A DNA stretch of 64,000 bases from Nemertoderma westbladi (Eukaryota; Xenacoelomorpha; Nemertodermatida; Nemertodermatidae), in contig JAUCBJ010002659.1 in assembly GCA_032718475.1 (NCBI GenBank), positions 62,001 through 126,000 of the forward strand, read 5' to 3'. The translations under genes were made by a program, and so were the position numbers. Each line of letters opens with the position of its first letter. The first letter of the stretch is position 1. Under the pieces are notes generated by a model. It had not been told where the DNA came from. It saw only the letters and a program-made list of their open reading frames with translations, and made no database searches. This document shows positions 46,600 to 55,895 of this stretch, piece after piece.

Positions 46600-49190
46600 A
46601 ATGATGCTAAACCCTTTTAACTGGTTCTTCGTGAGGACAGTTATACGTAAACGTGAACGTAGAAGGTTTCATCTTCCGAATCTTTCTCCTCCGATGATCC
46701 TGACTGGTCGAAGTAGTTGGTATAAAAGGTTTGAACCTCTCTTTACAAACCTTTTTTTCCTCTGCTTTATAAACAGCGTTGCACTTGGCTACTTTATTGG
46801 GATGTTCGCGTTGGAAATGTTTGGTGGGAGTGTGGCTGATGGTGTGGAGCAACGTGTCATGGTTGCATGCACATAAAGGAGAAGTATCCTCATTTGGGCA
46901 GTCCTTATGGACATGTCCAGACTTGGTGCACCTCCAGCAAGAATCTAGCGGACGTATCCCCTCCTCTCCTCCACTCTGAGGTCTCTAAAAATGCTACATC
47001 CGTGCAACTTGTGTCCGCTATATTGTCTGCCGTTCCTTTCGCAGAACTGGTATCCGTCAAATTCTGCAGACAACTGATGTCGTGATTGTTTGGCTCCAAT
47101 GGGTGTCAAAACCTTTGAAGTATCCATCGGGGTCATATAGGTCACAGCCTTTGCATTGTCGGAAGCTGTTTAGACCGATTCGGCGCCACAATCGTGATTC
47201 CTTCTGCCGCTATGTGATGGTCCGTATAGTTAGACCATGTCTCTACCACCGCCTCTCAAGAGATCAGTTTGTAGATGTCTGTTAACCTCAATAATCCACC
47301 AGCCTCTTTGCGCTGATACTCCACCTTGTGCCATTCTTGACGCAGTCGATGATTGAGCCAGCCGATAATCCTAATCAGAACCATCGGCGCCTTGGTGTAT
47401 TCTAGTAGACAGATAGACTGCAACGTTCCTATAGCATTCTTTACCTCATCTGCTAATCGTAGAAGATCTATAGGTTTCGAAATGGGTCCACCTCAACAGA
47501 AGTCTTCTATGATGGATTTAGACATGGTGACATTACCGCTGTATATGGAAAATAGAAGGTCGTACGCTAGCTCGAAAGCATCCGGAACTCCTATGAAGGT
47601 TTCTGCTAACCTTTTTGGCTCATCCGAGAGTACCTGAAGTAGGTAGTTGAACTTCTCCGTAGAGGTGAAGGCACACACGGCTATTTGGGAGACAACGTAG
47701 TCTACTAACGTACGCCAATGCTTCGTGTTACCTGAAAACTTCGGCAGTTGTTGTGCCGGTAATCCATGTCTGGCTCTGGACTTGACGATCTCGTCTCCGT
47801 CTCTGTTTGTCGTCGCGCTCTCTGTCTGGAGATGGCATTCAGCCGATCCTGTCTGGGTGAAGTTCATCGATAGGGGTCATAACCGATGGGATCTTCTCCT
47901 CTAGGATTTGGAGTTTGTTGTAGTTCTGGTTCCCTATAAGGTGGTCACTATGGTTGAGATTGGGGTTGTTCTAAATCCGCGCTGGCTCGCAATCGATCCG
48001 AAGGCGGCGCTTCGAGCTACTCTTCGATTTGAGCCAACCGGTCCGCTACAGGTCACATCATCTTGGTAAGTTGTTTAGCGCTAATCACCTCTACTGGTTG
48101 CGACGTAGGTTTCTGTACAGGTGTTTCGTGTGGATGATTATCGATTTATGGGTTTTTCAATCTCTCCGGTTCTCGTTTGAATTTGCCTGCCACTCCAGTA
48201 CGGATTATCTCCCTTTCCGTGGACTCCGCGTCGCTAGATGAGTTGCTGTTGTCGGGATATGGTGGCTGGCGTGTTTGCATTCAGCATATTATTATAGTCG
48301 GCGACATTCATTTTGGTTCGGCATCCATGTTATTCGTCGCTCGGTAGGTTGCTGGCGTGCGATCTCCTGTTGTTGTCGAGTAATCACTGATGTTGTCCAA
48401 CTAACATTGCAGCCTGGCTCCATACGCTGATGAACGATTTATCCAGGTGAGGGTTTTGGTAGGCTCGTGAGCCTTCCATAGCGAGAACTCCTGTCTTCTC
48501 TCCCAGTACAACTTCCAGTTCGTTGATCGGTACGTTGCTACTATAGAGCAAGTCAGTAAGTGCTTCTAACTTCCCATCCAGGCAGTATAGTTCTTCTTCC
48601 TCTTCGGGTTGTAACAATGCGTCCCTCACCTAACAGTTGGTTAAGTTGTTCCCGTTGGTCGATCCTACAACCAACTTAAACAGAATGAGACTTTATCTAG
48701 CACTTACCAATTTATATATTATTTTTACATGGATAAAATTGTCACCGAGTAACTCCGCTACTTCATGTAAACTTCGGAGTTTATTTATGGAGGTATGTAC
48801 CCTACTTTCTACTCTTACCTATAGGGCATAAAACTCGTATCTGGACATTGGAGCCATTAATTCGCGTACGACGCGAAAACCTTATCCGATACATCGAGTA
48901 ATTTGAGCCATGCATCCTCCTATACTCCTAATAATGTTCTCCTGGCTTCCAGTCGAACCTACCATGTCTGGTTCCTGTGATCTAGTTTGCGGGATGGTAA
49001 GGAAGTGTTCGGTTCTACCGTTGCCTCGTGCTACGGCTTCCGGTATTTCTGTTGGCGGTACCAGCGATGCAATCAGTGTGACATCGGTAGAAACGCGAGT
49101 CCTCCTTCTGGGTTTGTCTACTGTCGATCTGTCTGCATCACACGATTCATAGTTGGTAGGGGGGTTTCTAGTTGAGTGCCGTCTCATGTC
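46600..49190 (-). pseudogene. Decayed BEL/Pao-type retrotransposon gag region
   Basis: Read on the minus strand from 49190 leftward, successive frames encode a gag-like protein. An N-terminal part (48384-48629) has a glutamate-rich stretch and EALTDLLYSSNVPINELEVV. A central part (47493-47867) has LPKFSGNTKHWRTLVDYVVS and FTSTEKFNYLLQVLSDEPKR, the pattern of the retrotransposon domain that precedes the protease in BEL/Pao elements. A CCHC zinc knuckle follows at 46898-46939. Stops and frameshifts separate the pieces. I see no protease, reverse transcriptase or integrase and no paired LTRs, so this is a partial relic. Confidence 0.62.
46898..46939 (-). other. CCHC zinc knuckle of the gag relic
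   Basis: The minus strand reads Cys-Trp-Arg-Cys-Thr-Lys-Ser-Gly-His-Val-His-Lys-Asp-Cys, an exact C-x2-C-x4-H-x4-C knuckle. It is in a different frame from the annotated short ORFs around it. Confidence 0.75.
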
Positions 49191-49199
49191 GGTATTATA

Positions 49200-49324
49200 T
49201 ACGTCAAGTACAGATCATAATAAATGTAAAATGTCAAAATGTCGAAATGTCAAACTTACCTTGGTATATATATATATATACCCGAACCGGTACAAAATAA
49301 AATCACAAAATAGTATATAATAAT
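49200..49324. other. Short AT-rich spacer
   Basis: Contains a TATATA microsatellite at about 49265-49280 and the motif AAAATGTCAAAATGTCGAAATGTC at about 49230. Nothing else is visible. Confidence 0.4.
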
Positions 49325-49380
49325 TTAATAAGTAATTAAACAGGACTAAGGATGATCCAACTCTATAGCAAATGGAGCGG

Positions 49381-49386
49381 AAAAAA
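49381..49386 (-). terminator. RNA polymerase III T-run after the tRNA-like gene
   Basis: Six consecutive T on the minus strand, 7 bases after the 3' end of the tRNA-like gene and before the left arm of the inverted repeat. A Pol III transcript would therefore end before it could include both arms. Confidence 0.6.
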
Positions 49387-49393
49387 TGAATTC

Positions 49394-49464
49394 ACCACCA
49401 GCGGGGATTGAACCCGCGTCTCCCGATAAACATTCAGGTATGCTAACCACTACACCACGGAGGA
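49394..49464 (-). tRNA. tRNA-like gene, tRNA-Asp-like body with apparent anticodon GTT
   Basis: The 71-base minus-strand sequence folds as a cloverleaf. The D arm is GTGT/GCAT around AGTGGTTA; the anticodon stem is CCTGA/TCGGG with 7-base loop ATGTTTA; the variable loop is AGAC; the T arm is GCGGG/CCCGC with loop TTCAATC. The acceptor stem (TCCTCCG with TGGTGGT) pairs at five of seven positions, with T-T mismatches at pairs 1 and 4. A box and B box promoter motifs are intact and a TTTTTT terminator lies 7 bases downstream. The body looks most like animal tRNA-Asp, but position 36 makes the anticodon GTT, which would read Asn codons. It could be a functional tRNA, an anticodon-shifted copy or a tRNA-derived element. 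Confidence 0.62.
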
Positions 49465-49676
49465 CTACTCCATTTGCTATAGAGTTGGATCATCCTTAGT
49501 CCTGTTTAATTACTTATTAATTTATATAATCTATGGATGTTAAACACATATACAAGTATATAATAATATTATAAATTAGCCTACCGGCTAATTCTGTACC
49601 AATAAGTGGGATAGCGGTATACGCTATCAAAAAATAGATCAACAAGTACGAATAATAAGACAAACAACAGCAACGA

Positions 49677-50063
49677 CTAGGGGAAATATAATACCAATAA
49701 ATGCATAATTTTAGACAGCGGAACCCACGAATGTTGAGTAATACTATGCTCTAAGTTTAAACGACACGAGTCGTAAAACTTACACTCCTTTGAACTTCCA
49801 GTTGTACAGATCCCCAGATACAAACCAGACGAGAACTGTTCCGTTTCCAGCGTCACGGACGAATCCTTTACCTCCCAAACTAGCTGAAAAACGGCCTGAT
49901 CCCCAAGGCGATCCAGAAATGAGTCATTGTGTCCTGAAAAATCGAAGGTGAGAGTTTTACGGCCTACTCTACAAAATAAATTCAAAGGTACCACCCATAC
50001 TAATTCGTCTTTAAACCCTAAGTACCTTCTCGAGTACCAAAAAAAATAACACCACACACACAC
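49677..50063 (-). CDS. Unrecognised ORF, 128 codons
   Basis: A minus-strand frame with fairly even composition, including FDFSGHNDSFLDRLGDQAVF and SSGLYLGICTTGSSKEC. I do not recognise it. The nearby splice-like signals (TTTTCAG within it) could make part of it an exon. No domain, signal peptide or repeat supports a function, and it may be chance. Confidence 0.2.
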   Translation of the reverse strand: MCVWCYFFWYSRRYLGFKDELVWVVPLNLFCRVGRKTLTFDFSGHNDSFLDRLGDQAVFQLVWEVKDSSVTLETEQFSSGLYLGICTTGSSKECKFYDSCRLNLEHSITQHSWVPLSKIMHLLVLYFP

Positions 50064-51860
50064 ACAGCCTTAAGACAAAATTTAGTTACAAATTAACGTA
50101 TAGCTAATCAAATACAAACTGTTATACAATTACGTAAATAAACATCGTTCACTGTAAAATCCAGTAACTGTTGTACAATATCTACTGTAAAATCCCAGCA
50201 TAACCATGCCTTAAAATAGATACTAAAGTACACAAACTACTACTGGCGAGATCGGTGCCTGATGTCTTCTACTGAACTTGGGCGAATCAATTGCCTGGGC
50301 TAACTCGACAATCAGGGTGACTGGTCCCTAACTGGTGAGGCAGAAGTACAGTCAACAAAAAGGACCAAACTCGTGAGAAAAGATTCCCCATGTAGCAAAT
50401 CCTAACTACCGTTAATAGCCCTAAACTATGGTAGACTTGCCACGGTGTGATTTATATGGGTATAACAAACCAGTGGGTTGACAACGCTAGTGTAAAACAA
50501 TACTGCCAATCCAGAAAGCAGTCAAAAGGGTGGTATAAATATCAGTAGAATAACAATCTTAAGACGCGTGTGTGTGTGTATGTGTAAATTTCAGTTAATG
50601 TGATCTCTACTAGGTTTTGGTGACTTTTAACAAAATACATCAGGCATAAGCTACTGAAATAAGCTAGTCGCTCTCTGTAGGTGTAATAATACTTACAAAC
50701 TGACGTCAAAGAAAAAAAGCTGTCTCCTCCTATGTTCACAACTCGATCGGGCAAGTACAGTGTCAGTAACTACACCCGTAATCGGCACTTTATACCAGAC
50801 TCTGATTGTGAAAATAGAGAATAGGGTGTTAATTGCTACCGTACCGCTATGTATCTGATCTGGTATGAAATTTTAATCTATAACTTTGTTGCCGTGGTGG
50901 TATGCAGCAAATATCTAGCAGTACGTAGCAAGGGCCGGCAATATGTTAGTAAACGTCCTTAGCCTAAATGGTGTGCCAGTAACAGAAAGCTACCCTTTAC
51001 CTGAGCAAATACGTCAAACCCAGACAGATCAGTTGAAAGCAAAGCCTACAGCGCTAACTGGTACTGAATCGCTAGTACGATAAAGTCACCAAATTATAGT
51101 GTGCTATTTGCACCTAGTGTACCTGTGCGTACGAACAAACAGCACCAGCTCGCACCTGTGAACGATGCAGGTCAACCATGGGGTTTCTGTCTAGATCCGA
51201 GATATTTTACTCCTACATTTTACAGCGTCCCAGGACGTCGTCACACTTTACCCTGATCTAAGGTCTTAGGGTGGATAAAGGCGTCAAACAAAGTCTTACC
51301 TCTGGCATGGGCACTCTCAGGCTCTCGAATCATGGTCTAAGTGCGCGCGTGCGAATAGTTCGCTTATGCGAACTATTATCCCTTATGCGTTGCGGGCATT
51401 CCTCCCCCTTGCACTGCTGTAGCCTAAAGGTTTAGACAGCCATCCCTCTAATGTCGGCTGTTTTCAAGATATGCTAACATATTTTGATTTTTCAATATAT
51501 TTTAACGTAAGCAAATGATTTAACAAATTTATACTACTATTAGTATTACAAGTGAGATAAGTTTTACAAACAGTTAGATTAGACTAAAACTAAACAAGTG
51601 AAGATTAGATAGTTTACAACTAAGAAGAAGGGGTAGATAACTGAAGGGCAAAGGGTACCTTTTATAGTAAAGCTGGGGTGTGGAATCGCACTAGAACCTT
51701 CTACAACATTCTATGAGCTCACATTGGTCCAATAACTTATTTAGCACATCCTATCGGTCCAGCTAATCAGTTCTACTAAGTGTACGCACAATATTGGTTC
51801 AACTAATGCTGTACAGATGGGCGGTATATACGAAATTGAAATAAATCATTACAAAAAATA
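50064..51860. other. Unassigned non-coding stretch
   Basis: Contains a TG-rich microsatellite (about 50566-50585) and a small palindrome, GCGAATAGTTCGC next to GCGAACTATTATCCC (about 51350-51380). I see no gene or complete mobile element. Confidence 0.4.
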
Positions 51861-51867
51861 CAAATGT

Positions 51868-51942
51868 TACCAATAGGGATTTGAACTCGCGACCTAATAT
51901 ATGCACGACTTACGCGTTAACCTACTAGGCTATTGGACCAGT
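51868..51942 (-). pseudogene. tRNA-like sequence, degenerate (tRNA pseudogene or SINE head)
   Basis: The minus strand has an A-box-like TAGCCTAGTAGG and a B-box-like GAGTTCAAATCC at tRNA spacing, closed by CCAATAG and CTATTGG. The T stem does not pair properly (GCGAG against CCCTA), so it is not a working tRNA. It may be the head of a tRNA-derived SINE, but no tail or second copy is visible here. Confidence 0.5.
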
Positions 51943-52203
51943 CGATGTAAGTATGTCAAAATATGTTTGATATAGCAAATATATAGTTTTTTTAAATAAA
52001 TCGTAACAGCAAGGCAAATATATCGAAAATTTTGAATTTTTTACGTAAAATCAGTGTACAAATAGCTATCTAAAGGAAATAATTCCACATACACCCACCA
52101 CCACAAATTTGGTTGGAGTGTACAGTACGCATACTGCACTAGAGCCTTTTTTGCATTTATTAGTCTAATATAGATTTGTTAATCCAAGTGCAGCACTCAT
52201 AAA

Positions 52204-54471
52204 ATGATACTTTTCATTATATTAAATGTGAACTTATATATTTTGGTGAGCAGTTTAGATCCATTGTATCTTTGTGATAAATCGAAACCAACGGGTGACT
52301 TCTACACTATAGCTGACGCACCGGAATGCGAAAAGGACACAAATGTCAGCGACTTCCAAGACCATAAAATCAGTGTCTATTACCCTTATGTTCCAAGGCC
52401 GCTGTTTAAAATTGAAGGCTATGTTTGCATTCTAACTCAAAATAGTAAAGTTACAAATTGTAATGCTGATGGGCTTTGGGAACAGATGAAAGGGTGGCAC
52501 GACAAAGATATCGTTCAGAAGTCATGTACAACCGCTAATACTGCTAGAAACAAGTTACAAATTGGTATGGATGAATGCGTGGAGTGGATGGAAGCTAAAG
52601 ACTGTAAAGCATCAATGAAAAGGTATCCGGAAATAGATCCAGAAAATAGTGAAACCAGAATGAAGGCTACTGTTCCACAGGGACCCTTCAACACGCAACT
52701 AACTAAAAAAGATGGTAGTTCTACCTGGTCTACTCATAACGGGATGGCTACAGGCATAGAGGAAGCCATGGTGGTGCATATAGGAGAATGTGAGATGCAA
52801 TGGATTTCTATAACTCTTACCCCAGACCCTGAAGAAATCGGGCAAATAAATATGATATGCCAAACCATGGATGATAGTTACGATTGCACAAATTGCAAGC
52901 TTGAAGATAATAAGTGCGAACTTACTGCATATTATGCACTTGTGTGGGATGCATTGTCAGTCCAATTAAAGGTGGGGGATATTAATAAACTTTACCAACG
53001 TGTTGTCAATGTCGAGAAAGATACAAGGGCTGCCATTGTTTTTGACAAAGATAGGTTTCCAGTCAAAATTACCATACCGGATATGTCTATGGCATTTAAC
53101 CCTAAAAAAGCAACGTTTCGAGAGATAACTTCAACAAATGACAAAGACGGAAGACATTGCGAAGGTTACGAAAAAGAAACAGATGTTGGGGTAATTGAAG
53201 ATGAAGAAATATGTTATGTTGATTTGGAATCTAAGAGAGTCTACGTATTTGAAGTAAAAAAAGAAGAATTACAAACGGAAAAAGTAGCTAAAATGAAGGA
53301 GGGAATCAATGCACAACGAACCGGTCAGACTGAACGAAAAAGAAGAAGAAGACAATCAGTTGAAGATTACAATAATCGATTGATCTACCTAGCTGACAGA
53401 TTGACGGCCGTATTGAGACAAACCAAACTAGATTTGGTATATCAAACGTGTTTGCGTCGTCAAGATGAGTACGCCATGTGGAATATGTTGGCAGAAATCA
53501 ATCCGGAAGTTGTCATGAAAGCCTTCCATATCGCTGGTTCGGGTCGTTATGTCGGCAATTTTATCGCATCGCATCTTTGCCAAAAAATAACAGATTACAC
53601 CGTGGTAGACAGTTTAATGATGGAGGAATCAGATAAAACGATCGATAAGCAAAGTGATGATACAGTCAATAATGCCACCAACTCTACAGGAAACACTAAC
53701 AATTCTGATGAAAATTGGAATAGAGCATATTGGAAAGAAATTGGCTATGAGGGTGCAGACAGGCCGAAATGCGCAAACAGACCTATAATATTGTGGAATA
53801 ATACAAAATACCAATTAGGAATAGACGGCCATCCTACCTATGATCTAATTGAACTCACCAACTGCCAGGAAAAGAATGTTAAATTCCACTTTAAGATAGG
53901 GGGCACGATTTTTACCTACATCAACTACACGAAATACCATATATCTCAATCATTTCCGAAGATTCAACCAAACGAGCCATTCAAATTTACGCATTCATCG
54001 CCGGTGAAGTTTAAAAGCATCCCGGATGTTTACAACCACCGTTCTGGACAAAGTGACCTACAGGCTTTGCGGAATAGTAGAGCAAAGATTTGGACAAAAA
54101 GACAACAAGTAAATAAATATTATTATCAGATTCGAAAAAATAATTCTGAACAAAACAGAGAGCTGGATCCTTATGACATGAGTTTATCGGGAATGCTGAA
54201 AGGCGTCGTCAGTACTATTTTCGATAGCTTTGCATACAAATTGTTGGAATATATTACAGGAGATTTCGCCCAGAAAGTGGTGCTAGTCTTTTTGTTGACG
54301 GGTTGCGTTTGTGGATGGATGGGGTTTGCGTTCATGATACTGGATCTTCTTGTTGAGTTTGGGTGTATCGGCAAGAAGGATCTAGGGAAGAAGAAGAAGA
54401 AACCGGTATCGAAGTTGTTCGAGAAAAAGAACAATAAAGTTAAACAATCATCTGTCTATGTAGCAGGATGA
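52204..54471 (+). CDS. Intact gB-like (class III) viral fusion glycoprotein, endogenous viral element
   Basis: A single 755-codon ORF without introns or breaks. Residues 1-17 form a signal peptide ending near VSS. The ectodomain has many cysteines and several N-glycosylation sites, including a Thr/Asn/Ser-rich patch near residue 490. A polybasic furin-type site Arg-Lys-Arg-Arg-Arg-Arg occupies residues 378-383. It is followed not by a hydrophobic fusion peptide but by a helical region with a Met-Trp-Asn ... Ile-Asn-Pro motif and a downstream Gly-rich, Cys-ending segment. One transmembrane helix spans about 690-715, with a Lys-rich tail. That order matches herpesvirus gB and the related glycoproteins of chuvirus-like negative-strand RNA viruses, which mediate membrane fusion. 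The exact source is uncertain. The open frame suggests recent integration or selection; no LTRs or other viral genes are visible nearby. Confidence 0.62.
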   Translation: MILFIILNVNLYILVSSLDPLYLCDKSKPTGDFYTIADAPECEKDTNVSDFQDHKISVYYPYVPRPLFKIEGYVCILTQNSKVTNCNADGLWEQMKGWHDKDIVQKSCTTANTARNKLQIGMDECVEWMEAKDCKASMKRYPEIDPENSETRMKATVPQGPFNTQLTKKDGSSTWSTHNGMATGIEEAMVVHIGECEMQWISITLTPDPEEIGQINMICQTMDDSYDCTNCKLEDNKCELTAYYALVWDALSVQLKVGDINKLYQRVVNVEKDTRAAIVFDKDRFPVKITIPDMSMAFNPKKATFREITSTNDKDGRHCEGYEKETDVGVIEDEEICYVDLESKRVYVFEVKKEELQTEKVAKMKEGINAQRTGQTERKRRRRQSVEDYNNRLIYLADRLTAVLRQTKLDLVYQTCLRRQDEYAMWNMLAEINPEVVMKAFHIAGSGRYVGNFIASHLCQKITDYTVVDSLMMEESDKTIDKQSDDTVNNATNSTGNTNNSDENWNRAYWKEIGYEGADRPKCANRPIILWNNTKYQLGIDGHPTYDLIELTNCQEKNVKFHFKIGGTIFTYINYTKYHISQSFPKIQPNEPFKFTHSSPVKFKSIPDVYNHRSGQSDLQALRNSRAKIWTKRQQVNKYYYQIRKNNSEQNRELDPYDMSLSGMLKGVVSTIFDSFAYKLLEYITGDFAQKVVLVFLLTGCVCGWMGFAFMILDLLVEFGCIGKKDLGKKKKKPVSKLFEKKNNKVKQSSVYVAG

Positions 54472-55369
54472 GAACCGAAAAGTGAAGGCCAGATGGAATA
54501 GAACCTGCAATCTTTATACAACCTCTATGCAACATATGTAACATATGGAGATTCTGTATCGATTTTATAGTATAATCATTAGGTGTGGAACATTTTTATT
54601 GTAGACATAAATAAGTACCAAACCGAATCATTTTCGAATCATAGCGAATCATTTTCTAGACCAGTGGATACTATAATTTACCAACTGTAATTGAGAGAAT
54701 GTTATCAGTATGCCTTGGGCCTTCAGTATAATAAAAGTATTTTATGTTGTGTTATGAACCTTCTTAATTCATTACCATTAATTTATTACCATTAATTTAT
54801 TACCATTGCCATGTATGTATTTCCAGTTGTACAAAATACTTTAATATAATAATAATTTATGTGCCTGGGTGAATGGAGGGGATGTTGCTCCCTGATATAT
54901 GTACCATCCACGGACCTGGTGTCTTCAGCAGTTAGAGCCAAGAGTGGGCTGTCATAGAGCAGAACCGGCTCATCTGCTACATAGAAAGCCGCACCTTTAA
55001 AGAGCACGAGATATCAAGTCTCTTCCAGATCCTGAATAGCTAGTAGTTTGTGGAAGTTACTGCAGAAGTTCTATAGAGGTCTTTAAATACCACGGTTTAA
55101 ATATATTGTATACAAATTTATAACAGATAAAAGGAAATTTCCTTTTGTATATCTGTATAATTTGAATAGCTTGTGCATTCCAGACCGGGCTTTCCCTTTG
55201 CGATTACGGAGATCTTCAATGTAGGAGAATTCATTCACATGACTTATACCAGTCCATCCAGCGATTGAATGTTATAACGGTCAATTTTCTTCTGTCTGAG
55301 TTCATATTTTCTGTCAGAATTTTGATCTGTCAAATTCACAAAGATCCACATAGAAAGTTGCGAGCCCAG
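54472..55369. other. Spacer between glycoprotein ORF and Harbinger element
   Basis: AT-rich 3' flank of the glycoprotein ORF. An ATTAATTTATTACC motif is repeated about three times near 54770-54805. A minus-strand LINE scrap lies at 54860-55070. No typical polyadenylation signal is obvious close to the glycoprotein stop. Confidence 0.4.
54860..55070 (-). pseudogene. LINE reverse transcriptase scrap (C-terminal part)
   Basis: The minus-strand frame reads PVLLYDSPLLALTAEDTRSV, which matches PVLLYGSPCWALTAEDTKSL in the LINE at 57850-57920. The match extends a short way on both sides across frameshifts. It is a diverged relative of that LINE in opposite orientation. Confidence 0.7.
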
Positions 55370-55570
55370 GGGCTATGAGCAATTGCCTCTGTTAAGCTAA
55401 CAGAGAAGATTTGTTCGCTGATAATTTTAGTCGGTGAGTTATTGGCAATGTTAGTTCTCTGTCTGATAAGTCACTGTTAAAGGGTGAGTTTTACGTTCAC
55501 TGTTAGTTCTCTGTGAACTAACTGAGAACATTTTCCTTAACAGAGGTAAAACCTCTGTTTAGGCTATTAG
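55370..55570. repeat. Harbinger left terminus and subterminal repeats
   Basis: Contains the left terminal repeat and repeated CTCTGTTA/TAACAGAG motifs in both orientations, at about 55388, 55400, 55455, 55515 and 55540. Confidence 0.7.
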
Positions 55571-55627
55571 CAGAAGCACGTGTTAACACACCATGTAATA
55601 TTGCCAACTGTAATATTTAACATTAAC

Positions 55628-55895
55628 ATGTGGCGTGTTCAGTTTGACATAGAAATTGGTAACAGGCGTAAACCAGTATATAATAAGAAGTACAACCCGT
55701 TATCCCAATTACGACAATATGATTTTTTTGAAAGGTTCAGGTTTTATCCTGTTCATTTTGAAGAAATTCTTTCAGTTATTCGTGGTGACATCATGTTAGA
55801 TCCAAAGAAGGGTGTTTCCTGAAATACAGTTGGCTATACTACTACCAGGTACTACGCTGATGGAGGGTATGCCAGAGCTGTTGGAGATTTACATT
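55628..55895 (+). pseudogene. Harbinger transposase, N-terminal part
   Basis: From ATG 55628 the frame reads NPLSQLRQYDFFERFRFYPV and FEEILSVIRGDI, typical of the N-terminal helical region of Harbinger transposases. It stops at 55820. Continuation through two other frames (PEIQLAILL, then RYYADGGYARAVGDLH) recovers the helix-turn-helix region, so there are at least two small indels before the LINE junction. Confidence 0.7.

Larger units (their letters stand above)
49325..49520. repeat. Perfect 52-bp inverted repeat enclosing a tRNA-like gene
   Basis: Bases 49325-49376 and 49469-49520 are exact reverse complements over all 52 positions, with partial similarity continuing a few bases outward. 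The 92-bp core between them holds the tRNA-like gene (49394-49464, minus strand) and its T-run. Arms of this length without one mismatch imply a recent origin or active correction. No flanking target duplication is evident. Confidence 0.9.

Noticed and set aside
52204..54471. Class I (retroviral or baculovirus F-type) envelope assignment for the glycoprotein ORF
   Set aside because: The polybasic site is not followed by a hydrophobic fusion peptide or a heptad-repeat layout typical of class I; the mid-protein site and downstream pattern fit class III better.
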